A stretch of 47,800 nt of DNA from Pseudomonas sp. H1h (GCF_000633255.1 NZ_AYMJ01000033.1:1-47800); one strand, 5' to 3'; positions 9,101 through 17,370 are shown, counted from the stretch's first letter. Program-made: numbers and translations. Notes: a model not told the origin generated them from the sequence alone.

Positions 9101-10833
9101 GTGTAACGGGTAATCAAGTGATGCTGGAACTCATACGTCCATGCCGCACCATTCTCGTCTTGCGCCTGAATCAGATCGCCAAAATCGTCGTAGCGGTAAG
9201 CGCAGAGTTGGCGCAGCGGTGCGCCATTGCAAATTTCCCAAAGGCCTGTGAGGCGCCCGTGATGATCGATCAGGGTGCCGAGGTGCAAGTGGACTTTGCT
9301 GATGTCGTTTTCCTGATAGGTAATCAGGTCTGAGAGCACCGCTCGCTCGCCGTGACGATGCTCGTAATGCAGCATGATCCCGGCGCCATTGCGCAACACG
9401 ATGCCGGTCAACACATAGGTTTGGCCACGCCGGACATAGGTTTCCTTGCGTTCGAAGCCACGGCACAGCAACAACTGATCGTCGCTGGCCCGAATCAGGG
9501 TGGTGTTTTCGATGGCGTCGTAATGGGACAAGCCTGCCTTGGGCAGAGGGTACGAATGGCTGCGACCGTCGGCATCGTGGAACGACAGGCCATCGTCAAC
9601 GCAATCAAAGCGCGTGGTGAACTCACTGATCCAGCGAGCGCCAATTTCGCCCTGATCATAAGCCCCGAGGCGTGAGTGGTAGGTTCGCGTCCACTCGACC
9701 GGAAACGGCCCAGGCAAACTGAAATCGGTATGACTGAGGGTTTCCGAACCCAATGCAAAATTGATGCTGTTACAGGTGCTGCTGCAGGTGCCGTTTTTCT
9801 GCGGGTCCGGTGCGTGAGTTGCCGGAGCCTGTTGACTGGTGGACTCCAGGCGACCCTCTCCCGCCTGATGTTGAGACTTCGAGGTAGTTCCCGGTTTGAC
9901 GCTTGCGCCTTGCCCATGTGATCGCCGCTTGCGCCAGGTCACGACAGCGCCCGCCAACATCTGCAGCAACCAACCGATGGAGTGCTGCACGCCCGGATCA
10001 CCGAGCTTTTTCATCTGCGTTTTAAGTTCCACACCCAAGGTACGCAGCATCCCGGTGTTGCTGAGCACAAGTGCCTTGGCGTCTTCCGGCAGCAAATGCT
10101 TCGCAGCACTGTTGGCGACACCTTTCCCCGCCGCCTTGTAGGCACTGTATGTAGCCCCAAGAAAGTTACCGATTGATGCTTTGGGGTCATGCCAGAACTG
10201 GTTGCCCGCGGCACTCATTTTGGCACCCGCCGCCTTGAGGTCACCCTTGGCGTCGAGTTTGCCGTTAACCACGGTTTCCAGACCCTTGGCGATCTCGTTC
10301 ACCGCCTTCTGACCTAGCTCTCCCGCATCATCGAGGATGCTTGCCAGCTTGGGCTTGGCTTGCTCCACAAAGTCATCGATCGTACCAACGATGGTGGCAT
10401 TCAAATGCCCGATCAACACCTCGATCAAAGAGTCGCCCAACAACATCTTCGCGCTGTTGCGCAGTTCCTGACGAACCAGTGATAACGTCGGACGCAAGGT
10501 CATCCGCGCCGACGCCATGGTCGGCGGTGCCGGCAGTACGCCGATCAGGTTGATACCCAGGCTGACCCAATCCAGCAATTGACGCTGCTTGCTCTTCGCC
10601 AGGGTGACTATGTCTCCGAGGGCGTCAACCAGAGCCATGATATTGCCCACTACCGGCAGCGCGCCGGCAACGTTCTTGACCCGTTCAAGCGTGACCACGC
10701 CACCGCTGATCGACTGCAGCCATGCATCGAACCTGGCAGCCCCACGCCCGACGTCCTTGATATCGATAGTGTTGAGCGGCACGACCGCGACTTGCGGCTC
10801 GCGTTTTTTCACAACAGGTGTTGGTGCAGTCAT
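6142..10833 (-). CDS. Rhs-repeat T6SS effector with C-terminal nuclease-like toxin
   Basis: This 1563-residue protein has a helical, partly hydrophobic N-terminal region (1-300), a low-complexity linker, a DUF6531-type segment starting around residue 345 (CSSTCNSINFALGSETL), and a long run of YD/Rhs repeats (about 480-1400). It closes with the Rhs core terminus YDPDTGRFIGQDPISYVGG and PTGWIDPLGL (ending at residue 1442). Rhs cores fold into a hollow cocoon that encloses the toxin, and the DPxGL motif is the usual cleavage site. The 121-residue tail (6145-6507) is the variable toxin. PPGYELAHRPRFE and DHRGIQHRYW suggest an HNH/endonuclease VII-like nuclease, perhaps of the GH-E type (uncertain). 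The start overlaps the vgrG stop by 4 bp (ATGA coupling). The SUKH immunity gene follows. Confidence 0.93.
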   Translation of the reverse strand: MTAPTPVVKKREPQVAVVPLNTIDIKDVGRGAARFDAWLQSISGGVVTLERVKNVAGALPVVGNIMALVDALGDIVTLAKSKQRQLLDWVSLGINLIGVLPAPPTMASARMTLRPTLSLVRQELRNSAKMLLGDSLIEVLIGHLNATIVGTIDDFVEQAKPKLASILDDAGELGQKAVNEIAKGLETVVNGKLDAKGDLKAAGAKMSAAGNQFWHDPKASIGNFLGATYSAYKAAGKGVANSAAKHLLPEDAKALVLSNTGMLRTLGVELKTQMKKLGDPGVQHSIGWLLQMLAGAVVTWRKRRSHGQGASVKPGTTSKSQHQAGEGRLESTSQQAPATHAPDPQKNGTCSSTCNSINFALGSETLSHTDFSLPGPFPVEWTRTYHSRLGAYDQGEIGARWISEFTTRFDCVDDGLSFHDADGRSHSYPLPKAGLSHYDAIENTTLIRASDDQLLLCRGFERKETYVRRGQTYVLTGIVLRNGAGIMLHYEHRHGERAVLSDLITYQENDISKVHLHLGTLIDHHGRLTGLWEICNGAPLRQLCAYRYDDFGDLIQAQDENGAAWTYEFQHHLITRYTDRTHRAMNLQWQGTGADARAIREWADDGSFDTRLEWDENIRLTYVTDAHGGETWHYYDILGYTYRIRYPDERSEWLFRDEAKNVIRHVHADGSTDQYRYDERGNRLEHIQADHTVVHFAYNDQDLLIKISDAEGGQWLRAYDNQGNLVETVDPLGNKTEYAYDKTGRPTAIKDANGNEKTLAYNNAGQLVEYVDCSGKTSAWEYNEPGQMVCFTDALGNSTEYQYKAGHLVLIKHPDKTEERFQRDAEGRLLAYTDGLDRCTTWSYTAAGLISERVDAAEQTLRYRWDRLGRLTNLENENESSAQFHYDPVGRLLMETGFDGRTTRYQYDSVSGRLVGTRTAERSIALSYDPMGRITERRASLGNQQQSETFAYDGNGNLVMASNADSRLQWFHDPAGNLLREHQHYLGLEKPLVAVWQHEYDVLNQRVATTRPDGHRVSWLTYGSGHLLGLRLDEHELVGYERDDLHREVVRHQGNRLLQTQKWDPAGKLQQQLLIHGDSKTAVLKREYKYDAVGELTDLDDSFHGLSSYRYDPVGRLLAATTRQGVETFDFDPAGNLLDNQTTQIRRPLEQTPLRSKLIDNLLRHYAGTHYEYDERGNETVRWHNGSRREMRWDLFDRLVHFDDARLAVDFAYDALGRRLYKNSNVHFKQRPEAGSLWNQSEYARKQRESGCGFTLYGWDGDNLAWESSPSQQDVGTGRTVHYIFEPGTFVPVAQALIHRAIDLTGLPDSSGDYSLEDDPLWNHKVAIQPVDVLNWYQCDHLGTPRELTDAQGEIAWSAEYKAWGSVQEQRSSGARREGVTNPLRFQGQYHDHETGLHYNRHRYYDPDTGRFIGQDPISYVGGLNLYSYAPNPTGWIDPLGLAKTCCCGEPYVNQDARWRQVMEDPNTPSSMRGWIKNQASRVDAGKQANIKAPPGYELAHRPRFENDSGYDYSHADPMLAADHRGIQHRYWRKRGGCWTARMPKSGFPGTGKLSLPKRGALP

Positions 10834-13754
10834 GACAACTTCTCATCGGGCAGCAGAGTAGAGGCGAAACTCAAATCCGGGGTTTTCAAGGAAGGCTTCG
10901 GTAGCATCGGCGCCGGCAGCCCCGGCAACTTGCCGCTCTTGCTCGCCGCCCCCAAAATCCCCGAAGCACTCGGCAGCGCCGCACTCGCCAGTTTCGGCAA
11001 CCCGGTCGCCCCGCCCTGCACCACCCCTTTCACTTGCTGCGCCGTTTGCATCGCGCCTTGTGCGGATTGCATGGCGCTCATCCCGTTTTGCGCCAGTTCC
11101 TTACCCTTCTCCAACATGTCCCAGTTCTTGTTCGGCAGAACCTGCGCCACCATCGCCTGCACCTGGCTCGGCACGTCTTCCGCGCCCGGCGGATTCAACG
11201 GCCATTCCGGTTTGCCGATGTAGCTGCCGTCGCTCCAGGTGTCCGCCGGATCCTTGCCGAACAGCACCCGCGCCGGCCCCGGCGCTGCACCCGCGACGCT
11301 GGCAAAACCCTTGGCGTCGAGCTTGCCCTTGATGCTTTTGCCCAAGGCGTCGATGACTTCGTAATCGCCTTCCTTGATACCCTGACGGCCTGCGTACTGG
11401 TTGAACAGTTCCAGATTGCCCTTGCCCGGTTTCGGCGGCTCCGGGAACACCCCCGCCAGACTTTTCGCCCCGGTGTAGGCGAAGTTCGCCGCGTGCGCGG
11501 TGTACGGGCCGCTGGTGGCGTGGGTGATGCCGCCGGCGTTGTAGGTGGTCGCGCTGCCGCCGCCCTGGATCACCAGTTCGGTCTTGGCGGTGATGGTGAT
11601 GCGGTCTGCGTTGGCAGTGATGTTGAGTTTGGCCAGCAGGTTGATGCTGTCCTTGAGTGCCTTGACGTCGATGTCGCCGGAGGCCGCGACCAGGCGCCAG
11701 CCCATGCTCTGCACAAACAGGCGCATGCCACGGCTGGCACTGGCCAGCAGGCGTTTGCCGATGGAAAAACTGGTGTGGCCGGTGCTGCTCAGCGCCAGGT
11801 GTTCGCCGGTGGCGATGTGGCTGGAACGCGGTGTGGTCAGGGCGATGCCGGCGGGACTCGCGAGCACCAGATGCGGCTCGGTGAACTCCGGAAATTCGTT
11901 GGCGGTCATGTTCGCCGGGCCACTGCCAAGCACACCTTGATGCTGCGCGTGCAGGGCTTTGGCGACGTCGTCCTGATCGCCAGCCTCTTGGGCCTGAAGC
12001 TCTTTGGCCTGGGTGGCGAAACCGTCCTGCTGATCGCTCGCGGTGGCGAGGCGTTCGGCGGTTTCCGGCAGGTCCTTGTGGTGCCTGGATTCGTTCGGGC
12101 GCGGTTCGGTGGTGATCAGCAGACCCGCACCGGCACGCACGGCGCCGTGGCGGTCGGTGCGCAACTCGAACCCTTCGCCACGCGGCTGGCCGCCACTCGG
12201 GCGCGGATGGGTCAGGTAACCGAGATTGATCGCGCTCGCGCCGTGGTCACTGCGCAGCGCAATGCTGATTTCGCTGGTGGTGTCGTCAATGCGCAGTTCG
12301 TTGGCGCGGCTGCCCTTGTATTCCTTGCTCTTGACCGTGGCCAGGGTCTTGAAGTCCGGCAGTTTGTACGGCGGCAGGTTGGCGCCGTGGTACAGGCAAC
12401 CGGTGATCAGCGGCTGATCGGGATCGCCTTCAAGGAAGGTGATCAACACTTCCATGCCGACCCGCGGAATGTTGATCGCGCCAAAGGTTTCGGCGGCCCA
12501 GTTCGACGCCACGCGCATCCAGCAACTGGTCTTGTCGTCGTGCTCGCCTTCGCGGTCCCAGAAGAACTGCACCTTCACCCGGCCGTACTGGTCGCAGTAG
12601 ATCTCTTCGCCCTCAGGGCCACAGACCACGGCGCTCTGGGTGCCGAGCACCTTCGGTTTCGGGTGATCGAGCGGCGGACGGTACGGCACGTCCCACGGGA
12701 TCGCGTTGAAGCGGTTGCGATACCCTTGGTGGAAATCGTCCTTGTTGTCGGCGGTGTCGCTGGTCACCGACTCTTCCAGCACTTGCGGCTGTTTGCCTTC
12801 GTGGAAGATCTCGGTCAGCAGCCACAGATCGTTCCACGTCGGGTTGGCGTGTTCGGTCAGGGCGAGGAAATGCCCGCTGACCAGAATCGGCTGATCGCTG
12901 TTGCCCTCGGCCAGCCGATAGTCGCTGCGATGGCGTTCCAGTGCGCGATTGGCGAGGTGCTTGCCACGCTCGCGATCGACGAAACGGCCCGGGTAATCGT
13001 AGTCTTCCAGATCCGGCTGGGCGCTGCTCTTGGCATCGCTTTCCAGCTCGATTTTCGGTTTGACGAAGTCGTAATCGCGCCGCGTGGTGCGGCTGGTGCG
13101 GGTGGCCAGACGCAGGCCGAAACGCTTGACCACCGGTTTGTCGGCGACCAGTCCGGAGTCCTGCTGATAGGCCACCGGCGCGAGTTTCGGGAACACCGTC
13201 TGGTCATCGCCGAACATCAGTTTGTGGCCGCTGGACGCATGCTGGAAGTGGTAATGAATCCCCTCCTCCTCGCACAGACGCTGGACGAAATGCAGGTCGC
13301 TTTCGTCGTACTGCACGCAGTAGATGCGCTCCGGGTAAATCGCGCTCAGCTGGAAGTGATAGTCGCTGGCGAGGATGCCGTGTTCTTCCAGCACCTTGCT
13401 GATGATCTGCTGCACGGTCATCTGCTGGAAGATGCGCTGGTTGACCCGATGCGCGAGGTACGACAGCTGCGGGCGCAGGGAGATTTTGTAGCGGGTCAGG
13501 CGCTTGCCGGCCTCGCCCTGGGCGATGCTGTAGATCAGCCCGTGAACCCCCGTGCCGCTGGGCGACAGCTGCAGGAACGCGAGTTTGTGCAGCAGGCTTT
13601 CGAGGTTGATCGAGGCCTTCTCACTGACCAGTTCCAGTTCGAACTCGAAGGGGGTGTTGAGCGCCTCTTTCCCGGTGAACGACAGCACCTGGAAATCGCT
13701 GTCCGCACCATCGATGGTCAGATTGAAATGAGGCTGGTTGGCCGGTGAGAACAT
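10830..13754 (-). CDS. vgrG: VgrG spike protein (TssI) with long C-terminal extension
   Basis: This 974-residue VgrG has gp27-like and gp5-like parts: NLTIDGADSDFQVLSF at the start, GLIYSIAQGEAGKRLTRYK, the marker FVQRLCEEEGIHYHFQH, and the base-of-spike sequence EEIYCDQYGRVKVQFFWDREG. A DUF2345-type beta-helix follows (ITANADRITITAKTELVIQGGG). About 200 further residues include a helical, Ala/Gln-rich segment before the end. That extension is absent from the second VgrG in this window (667 aa) and probably docks the Rhs cargo (inference). The ATG at 13754 has AGGAA upstream; a TTG at 13772 is less likely. It lies 127 bp downstream of hcp and overlaps rhs by 4 bp. Confidence 0.94.
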   Translation of the reverse strand: MFSPANQPHFNLTIDGADSDFQVLSFTGKEALNTPFEFELELVSEKASINLESLLHKLAFLQLSPSGTGVHGLIYSIAQGEAGKRLTRYKISLRPQLSYLAHRVNQRIFQQMTVQQIISKVLEEHGILASDYHFQLSAIYPERIYCVQYDESDLHFVQRLCEEEGIHYHFQHASSGHKLMFGDDQTVFPKLAPVAYQQDSGLVADKPVVKRFGLRLATRTSRTTRRDYDFVKPKIELESDAKSSAQPDLEDYDYPGRFVDRERGKHLANRALERHRSDYRLAEGNSDQPILVSGHFLALTEHANPTWNDLWLLTEIFHEGKQPQVLEESVTSDTADNKDDFHQGYRNRFNAIPWDVPYRPPLDHPKPKVLGTQSAVVCGPEGEEIYCDQYGRVKVQFFWDREGEHDDKTSCWMRVASNWAAETFGAINIPRVGMEVLITFLEGDPDQPLITGCLYHGANLPPYKLPDFKTLATVKSKEYKGSRANELRIDDTTSEISIALRSDHGASAINLGYLTHPRPSGGQPRGEGFELRTDRHGAVRAGAGLLITTEPRPNESRHHKDLPETAERLATASDQQDGFATQAKELQAQEAGDQDDVAKALHAQHQGVLGSGPANMTANEFPEFTEPHLVLASPAGIALTTPRSSHIATGEHLALSSTGHTSFSIGKRLLASASRGMRLFVQSMGWRLVAASGDIDVKALKDSINLLAKLNITANADRITITAKTELVIQGGGSATTYNAGGITHATSGPYTAHAANFAYTGAKSLAGVFPEPPKPGKGNLELFNQYAGRQGIKEGDYEVIDALGKSIKGKLDAKGFASVAGAAPGPARVLFGKDPADTWSDGSYIGKPEWPLNPPGAEDVPSQVQAMVAQVLPNKNWDMLEKGKELAQNGMSAMQSAQGAMQTAQQVKGVVQGGATGLPKLASAALPSASGILGAASKSGKLPGLPAPMLPKPSLKTPDLSFASTLLPDEKLS

Positions 13755-13838
13755 CCCTTGTTCCTCGCGCAATGCTGCGACGGGCGCCCGTCCGTGAAGC
13801 GTGGCGCACGCAAAAAAATCTGTAGGTCAAAGCCGCCT

Positions 13839-13857
13839 CGGCCAGCCGCACTGGCCG
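13839..13857 (-). terminator. Hairpin between hcp and vgrG (possible attenuator)
   Basis: A perfect 7-bp stem, CGGCCAG/CTGGCCG, with a 5-nt loop lies 25 nt after the hcp stop. There is no T-run directly behind it, so it is a weak terminator or an mRNA-stabilising structure. It could explain hcp being made in excess of vgrG (inference). A second perfect palindrome, GACGGGCGCCCGTC, lies at 13779-13792 in the vgrG leader. Confidence 0.4.
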
Positions 13858-13881
13858 GGGCAGTACAACAATCAGTCGCGA

Positions 13882-14397
13882 TTAAACGACTGGAGCACGC
13901 CAGTCATCGGAACCCGAAGTACCGGATACTTCGTGGGTCCAGGTGATTTTGCGGTAGGTGAACTGCACTTCTTCCAGGTGGGTGAAGTGCGCGTTGCCTG
14001 GGTCCTGGCAGTTGTGCATTTTGTTGTTGATGGCGACGATGATCGCGTCTTCCAGTTTGGTGGTGTAGTAGTGCTCTTGAGTACCTTGAGCCGAAGTGCG
14101 GTACCACTGGATAACGATTTCGCTCATGCGCTCGCCGGAGGTCAGAGCCGCTTGCAGCAGAGGCGAAGCCTTGTCGTAGACCTTGGTGATCACCACTGGC
14201 TTGTGAACGCGCTGACCGGTTGGCTGACCGGATTGCGGGTCACGCGGGATGATCACGTCGTGGGTGAAAGCCTGAACCATGACCTGGTTTTCGTGACCTT
14301 CCTGGAAGGTGTTGCCCACGGAGTCGGCAGTGAAAGCGCCGGCAGTGATCAGACCTTGTTTTTCGCCAGTGACGGACATGTACGCTGGTGTTGCCAT
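13882..14397 (-). CDS. hcp: Hcp family T6SS tube protein
   Basis: This 171-residue protein is an Hcp (TssD), the hexameric ring that stacks into the T6SS inner tube and is exported in large amounts. It starts MATPAYMSVTGEKQGLITAG, followed by ENQVMVQAFTHDVIIPRDPQSG, HKPVVITKVYDKASPLL, EIVIQWYRTSAQGTQEHYYT and VQFTYRKITWTHEVSGTSG, all matching the short-type Hcp with a C-terminal WTHE motif. Length is normal. The ATG at 14397 has AAGGAGAG upstream, a strong site. The gene heads the minus-strand module hcp-vgrG-rhs-immunity-PAAR. A sigma-54-like promoter and a palindrome cluster lie upstream. Confidence 0.96.
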   Translation of the reverse strand: MATPAYMSVTGEKQGLITAGAFTADSVGNTFQEGHENQVMVQAFTHDVIIPRDPQSGQPTGQRVHKPVVITKVYDKASPLLQAALTSGERMSEIVIQWYRTSAQGTQEHYYTTKLEDAIIVAINNKMHNCQDPGNAHFTHLEEVQFTYRKITWTHEVSGTSGSDDWRAPVV

Positions 14398-14466
14398 GGG
14401 GATGCTCTCCTTGCTTGAAAACACAAACCGACAGGCACCATTGCCTGTCCGGGTGCCTGTTCAGTT

Positions 14467-14482
14467 ATCAAGTTCCGTGCCA
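14467..14482 (-). promoter_or_regulatory. Sigma-54-like promoter of hcp
   Basis: On the minus strand TGGCACGGAACTTGAT fits the -24/-12 consensus TGGCAC-N5-TTGC with exact spacing and one change at the -12 element (TTGA for TTGC). It ends 69 nt before the hcp ATG. RpoN control of hcp/vgrG islands is known in several T6SS species. Confidence 0.6.
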
Positions 14483-14567
14483 GCCATCATCTAGCCATTA
14501 CGGATCAAGGGTTTGGCGACGATGCCTTCACCTTTTGGTGTTTTAAACTTCGATAAACAGAAAAAAG

Positions 14568-14690
14568 TGCGCAAGAAGTTGCGCAGTACTGTGCAACTTC
14601 TTGCGCACTTGGCTGAAAGGCACGGTTTATAAGGGTTTGAAGGGCGTTAACGGGTGAAATCGGCGAAGCAGGTGCGCAACTTTTTGCGCA
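14568..14690. repeat. Cluster of three TGCGCAA-N4-TTGCGCA palindromes upstream of hcp
   Basis: Three 18-bp palindromes lie at 14568-14585 (inverted orientation), 14590-14607 (one mismatch, TGTGCAA) and 14673-14690 (TTTT for TTCT in the centre). The last two repeat the arrangement at window positions 1-98, with the same 83-bp spacing and the same CTTGGCTG flank. They lie between the mug stop and the hcp promoter, where an upstream activator or repressor could bind. Identity of the factor is unknown. Confidence 0.65.
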
Positions 14691-14700
14691 GTTGCGATGC

Positions 14701-15222
14701 TTATGTTTTCGGCGTAGACGACGCCACTTGCAGTTGACGATAAGCGTCCACCAGTTGCTGAAGATTGAACGCGAGGTTCCTGCCGCTGGGATTGGGCAGC
14801 ACCCACACCCGTGCGCCGCCAAAGGTCTTTGCCTGCGCGCCCCACGCCACGACTTTCTGCTCCGACAACGCGGCATACGCAGGCTTGCCGAGAAACGCCA
14901 CATAGCGCGGCGCATAGCGGGTGATCTTCTGCTCAAAGCCCATGGCCGCTGCGGCAAACTCTTCCACCGCCACCTGATCCGCCCGCGCCGTCGGCCGCTC
15001 GACCACCGCTGTCAATCCGCAACCGAATTGCACAAGCCTGCGATCATCCTCCGCCTGCAGTTCATGCGGGGTGAACCCGGCCAGGTGCAAGGTGCGCCAG
15101 AAGCGATTACTGCGCCCGGCAAAATGATGCCCCTGCGCCGCCGCGAGCAACCCCGGATTGATCCCGCAAAACACCACCGAAAGCCCCGGCGCCAGAATAT
15201 CCTCAAGCCCTTCACCCGCCAT
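14701..15222 (-). CDS. mug: G/U mismatch-specific DNA glycosylase Mug
   Basis: This 173-residue protein matches the Mug/TDG branch of uracil-DNA glycosylases, which remove uracil and ethenocytosine from mismatches. Motif 1 GINPG (residues 20-24) holds the catalytic Asn22. Motif 2 NPSGRN (144-149) supplies the intercalating loop. EDILAPGLSVVFCGINPG near the N-terminus is nearly the E. coli sequence. The ATG at 15222 with GAGGGG upstream is preferred over one at 15243 because the family begins directly with the EDILAPGL segment. It is divergent from the LysR gene, with 86 bp between them. Length is usual for the family. Confidence 0.93.
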   Translation of the reverse strand: MAGEGLEDILAPGLSVVFCGINPGLLAAAQGHHFAGRSNRFWRTLHLAGFTPHELQAEDDRRLVQFGCGLTAVVERPTARADQVAVEEFAAAAMGFEQKITRYAPRYVAFLGKPAYAALSEQKVVAWGAQAKTFGGARVWVLPNPSGRNLAFNLQQLVDAYRQLQVASSTPKT

Positions 15223-15308
15223 ACGCCTGCCCCTCGTTCGCAAACATTTGCAACACCACCCACGGCAAACCCTAGAATGGCTGCCCCATCCACAGAGACA
15301 ACAACACG

Positions 15309-16253
15309 ATGGACGTTATTCAGACTCTGCGCTGCTTCGTCGCCGTCGCCCAGAGCGGCAGCTTCACCGCTGCAGCCGACGTGCTCGACACCACCACGAC
15401 CAACGTGTCCAAAGCCGTCTCCAGCCTCGAAGCCCGGCTGCACACGCGCCTGATCAACCGCACCACCCGCCGCCTCGCCCTGACCGAAGCCGGCGTGCGC
15501 TACTTGCAGCGCGCCGAAAAAATCCTTGATGACCTGCGCGAAGCTGATGAAGAAGCCGCAACCGCCCAGACCCTACCCGTCGGGCGTCTGAAGATCCACG
15601 CCATGGCCGCCATCGGCAACCACTACGTGATCAACGCCATCGCCCGCTACCGCGAGATTCACCCCTCGGTGATGTTCGACCTGACCCTGAGCAATCGCCT
15701 GCCCGACCTGCTCGAAGAAAGCTACGACATGTCGATCGTCCTCGCCCGCGACCTGCCGGATTCCGGCTTCGTCGCGCAACGCCTGGGCACCACTTACAGC
15801 ATCCTCTGCGCCTCGCCGTCGTACCTCACCAAACGCGGCCACCCCGCAACGCCCGCCGACCTCGCCGCGCATGACTGCCTGCGCATCGTCAACACGGTGA
15901 TGCCCGCAGAAAACTGGGTATTCGAAGGGCCACAAGGCATGGAAACGCAGAATATCCCCGACTCGCCCTTCCACATCAACACCGCCGACGGCATGGCCAC
16001 CGCGATCAGAAATGGCATGGGCATTGGCATTCAACCGCTGGCATCGGCCGTCGAAGGATTGGTGGGAGGCACGTTGGTGCGGGTCCTGCCGGAGTACCGC
16101 CTGGAGGAATACAACCTGTTCGCGATCTACCCGTCGCGCAAATTCGTCGACGCCAAAATCAAGACCTGGGTGGAGTTCCTGAAAACGGCCATCCCGCAAC
16201 TGCTGGCGTCCGATGAAGACATGGCCGGGGCCAAAGAACTCGCTGATGCTTAG
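15309..16253 (+). CDS. LysR-family transcriptional regulator
   Basis: This 314-residue LysR-type regulator has its winged helix-turn-helix in the first 60 residues (VIQTLRCFVAVAQSGSFTAAAD through TRLINRTTRRLALTEAG). The effector-binding domain spans about 90-295 (GRLKIHAMAAIGNHYVI, then MSIVLARDLPDSGFVAQRLG). The sequence resembles the large CrgA/AaeR-like group of pseudomonad LysR proteins acting on nearby or distant genes. Its target is not evident: the divergent neighbour is mug, an unlikely regulatory partner. The start ATG at 15309 has only a weak GAGA upstream. Confidence 0.92.
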   Translation: MDVIQTLRCFVAVAQSGSFTAAADVLDTTTTNVSKAVSSLEARLHTRLINRTTRRLALTEAGVRYLQRAEKILDDLREADEEAATAQTLPVGRLKIHAMAAIGNHYVINAIARYREIHPSVMFDLTLSNRLPDLLEESYDMSIVLARDLPDSGFVAQRLGTTYSILCASPSYLTKRGHPATPADLAAHDCLRIVNTVMPAENWVFEGPQGMETQNIPDSPFHINTADGMATAIRNGMGIGIQPLASAVEGLVGGTLVRVLPEYRLEEYNLFAIYPSRKFVDAKIKTWVEFLKTAIPQLLASDEDMAGAKELADA

Positions 16254-16297
16254 CGCCGCATGCCTGGAGTGTCGACCCTCCAGCGCCTGCACTGACA

Positions 16298-16549
16298 TCA
16301 ACCGTTGGAACAACCGCTGCCCATCACCTGGTATTGCACGACATGCCGCGCACCGGTCGAGTCGTCATAAGTCATCTGCACCGGCACCGCACCGCACTGG
16401 TTAGCCGCATCGGAGATCGACACCACGTGGGCAATGTCCGGTTGAGCGGCGGCGTTGTAGGCCTCGACTTGCGCGGTTTCGTCCGCCGCAAAGGCTTGCG
16501 CGCCGATACCGCCGAGGACTAGCAGAAGAACGATTTTTGAAAGCTTCAT
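16298..16549 (-). CDS. DUF2790 family small periplasmic protein
   Basis: This 83-residue protein has a signal peptide (MKLSKIVLLLVLGGIGAQAFA, cleavage after AFA). The mature domain of about 62 residues carries AAQPDIAHVVSISDAANQCG and VQMTYDDSTGARHVVQYQVMGSGC, the pattern of the Pseudomonas DUF2790 family. Two cysteines (NQCG and GSGC) may be disulphide-bonded in the periplasm. No activity is known to me for this family. The ATG at 16549 is preferred over a GTG at 16558 because signal peptides of this family start MK. It is convergent with the LysR gene. Confidence 0.83.
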   Translation of the reverse strand: MKLSKIVLLLVLGGIGAQAFAADETAQVEAYNAAAQPDIAHVVSISDAANQCGAVPVQMTYDDSTGARHVVQYQVMGSGCSNG

Positions 16550-16878
16550 GATGTTCACCGTCTCGTGGGGAACCGTGTTTGTTCACGGAGTGGAGACGAT
16601 GTTAGGGGTTGAAGCGGGCGGCAAAAATCGGTCGGCTGGACAAACACTGTGTCCAGAATGGTGATGAATAAAACCTGAGTGTCGTGGATGCCCCATTCGC
16701 GAGCGGGCTCGCTCCCACAGGTTTCGCACCAACCACAACATTCGTGTTCGCCGCAAAACCCATGTGGGAGCGAGCCTGCTCGCGAAAGCGCCAGCCCAGT
16801 CACCGAATAACCCGAAGCTGCCGCAGGCTGCAGAACCGACCCCGCAGTTGCCGATTCAACTTGCTGATACAGCCTCTC
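16550..16878. repeat. Gap with two opposed REP elements
   Basis: This 329-bp gap carries one REP palindrome at 16696-16718 and another in inverse orientation at 16764-16790, both with the GAGCGxGC core. The rest shows no gene-like reading frame or other signal I can support. Confidence 0.8.
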
Positions 16879-17331
16879 TCACAACGGTAACGGCCGATCC
16901 TGCACTACGCGCTTCATCACCAGCGTCGAGGTCAGCCGCTGCACATTCGGCAATGTCGAGAGGTACTCGTCATACAGGCGCTGAAACGCCGGCAGATCCT
17001 GGGTGATGACGTGCAGCAAATAGTCCGGTTCGCCGAACAACCGTTGTGCATCCACCACCTGAGGTATCTCCACCAGCGCCGCCTCGAACGCGTCCACCGC
17101 TTGCCGGTCACCCTCACGCAACGTGGCGAAGACCATCGCCGAGAAGTTCAACCCCAGCGCGACGGGGTCGAGTTTTGCGCGGTAGCCGAGCAACACTCCG
17201 GACTCTTCCAGCGCCCGCACACGGCGGTGGCATGGCGAAAGGCTCAGGCCCACGCGATCAGCCAGCTCAGTGACCGACAGCCGACCATCTTTTTGCAGCT
17301 CAGCAAGAATCTTCCGATCAATTCTGTCCAT
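16879..17331 (-). CDS. Lrp/AsnC-family transcriptional regulator
   Basis: This 150-residue protein has the classic Lrp architecture. The N-terminal helix-turn-helix spans residues 1-60 (MDRIDRKILAELQKDGRLSVT, LADRVGLSLSPCHRRVRALEESGV). The C-terminal RAM ligand-binding domain covers about 68-145 (FGEPDYLLHVITQDLPAFQRLYDE, LTSTLVMKRVV). Such regulators sense amino acids and often control a divergent exporter or catabolic gene. Here it is divergent from a LysE-type exporter, so it probably controls that gene and itself (inference). The ATG at 17331 is chosen because the canonical MDRIDRKIL begins there; an upstream start at 17361 adds unrelated residues. Confidence 0.94.
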   Translation of the reverse strand: MDRIDRKILAELQKDGRLSVTELADRVGLSLSPCHRRVRALEESGVLLGYRAKLDPVALGLNFSAMVFATLREGDRQAVDAFEAALVEIPQVVDAQRLFGEPDYLLHVITQDLPAFQRLYDEYLSTLPNVQRLTSTLVMKRVVQDRPLPL

Positions 17332-17370
17332 GCAGTAGAACCTTCCAATCTGTAGCGCCAAGGCGAGTAT

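Noticed and set aside
11034..13748. 904-codon frame antisense to vgrG
   Set aside because: Shadow of the VgrG coding sequence; low-complexity, Val/Gly/Arg/Gln-rich translation.
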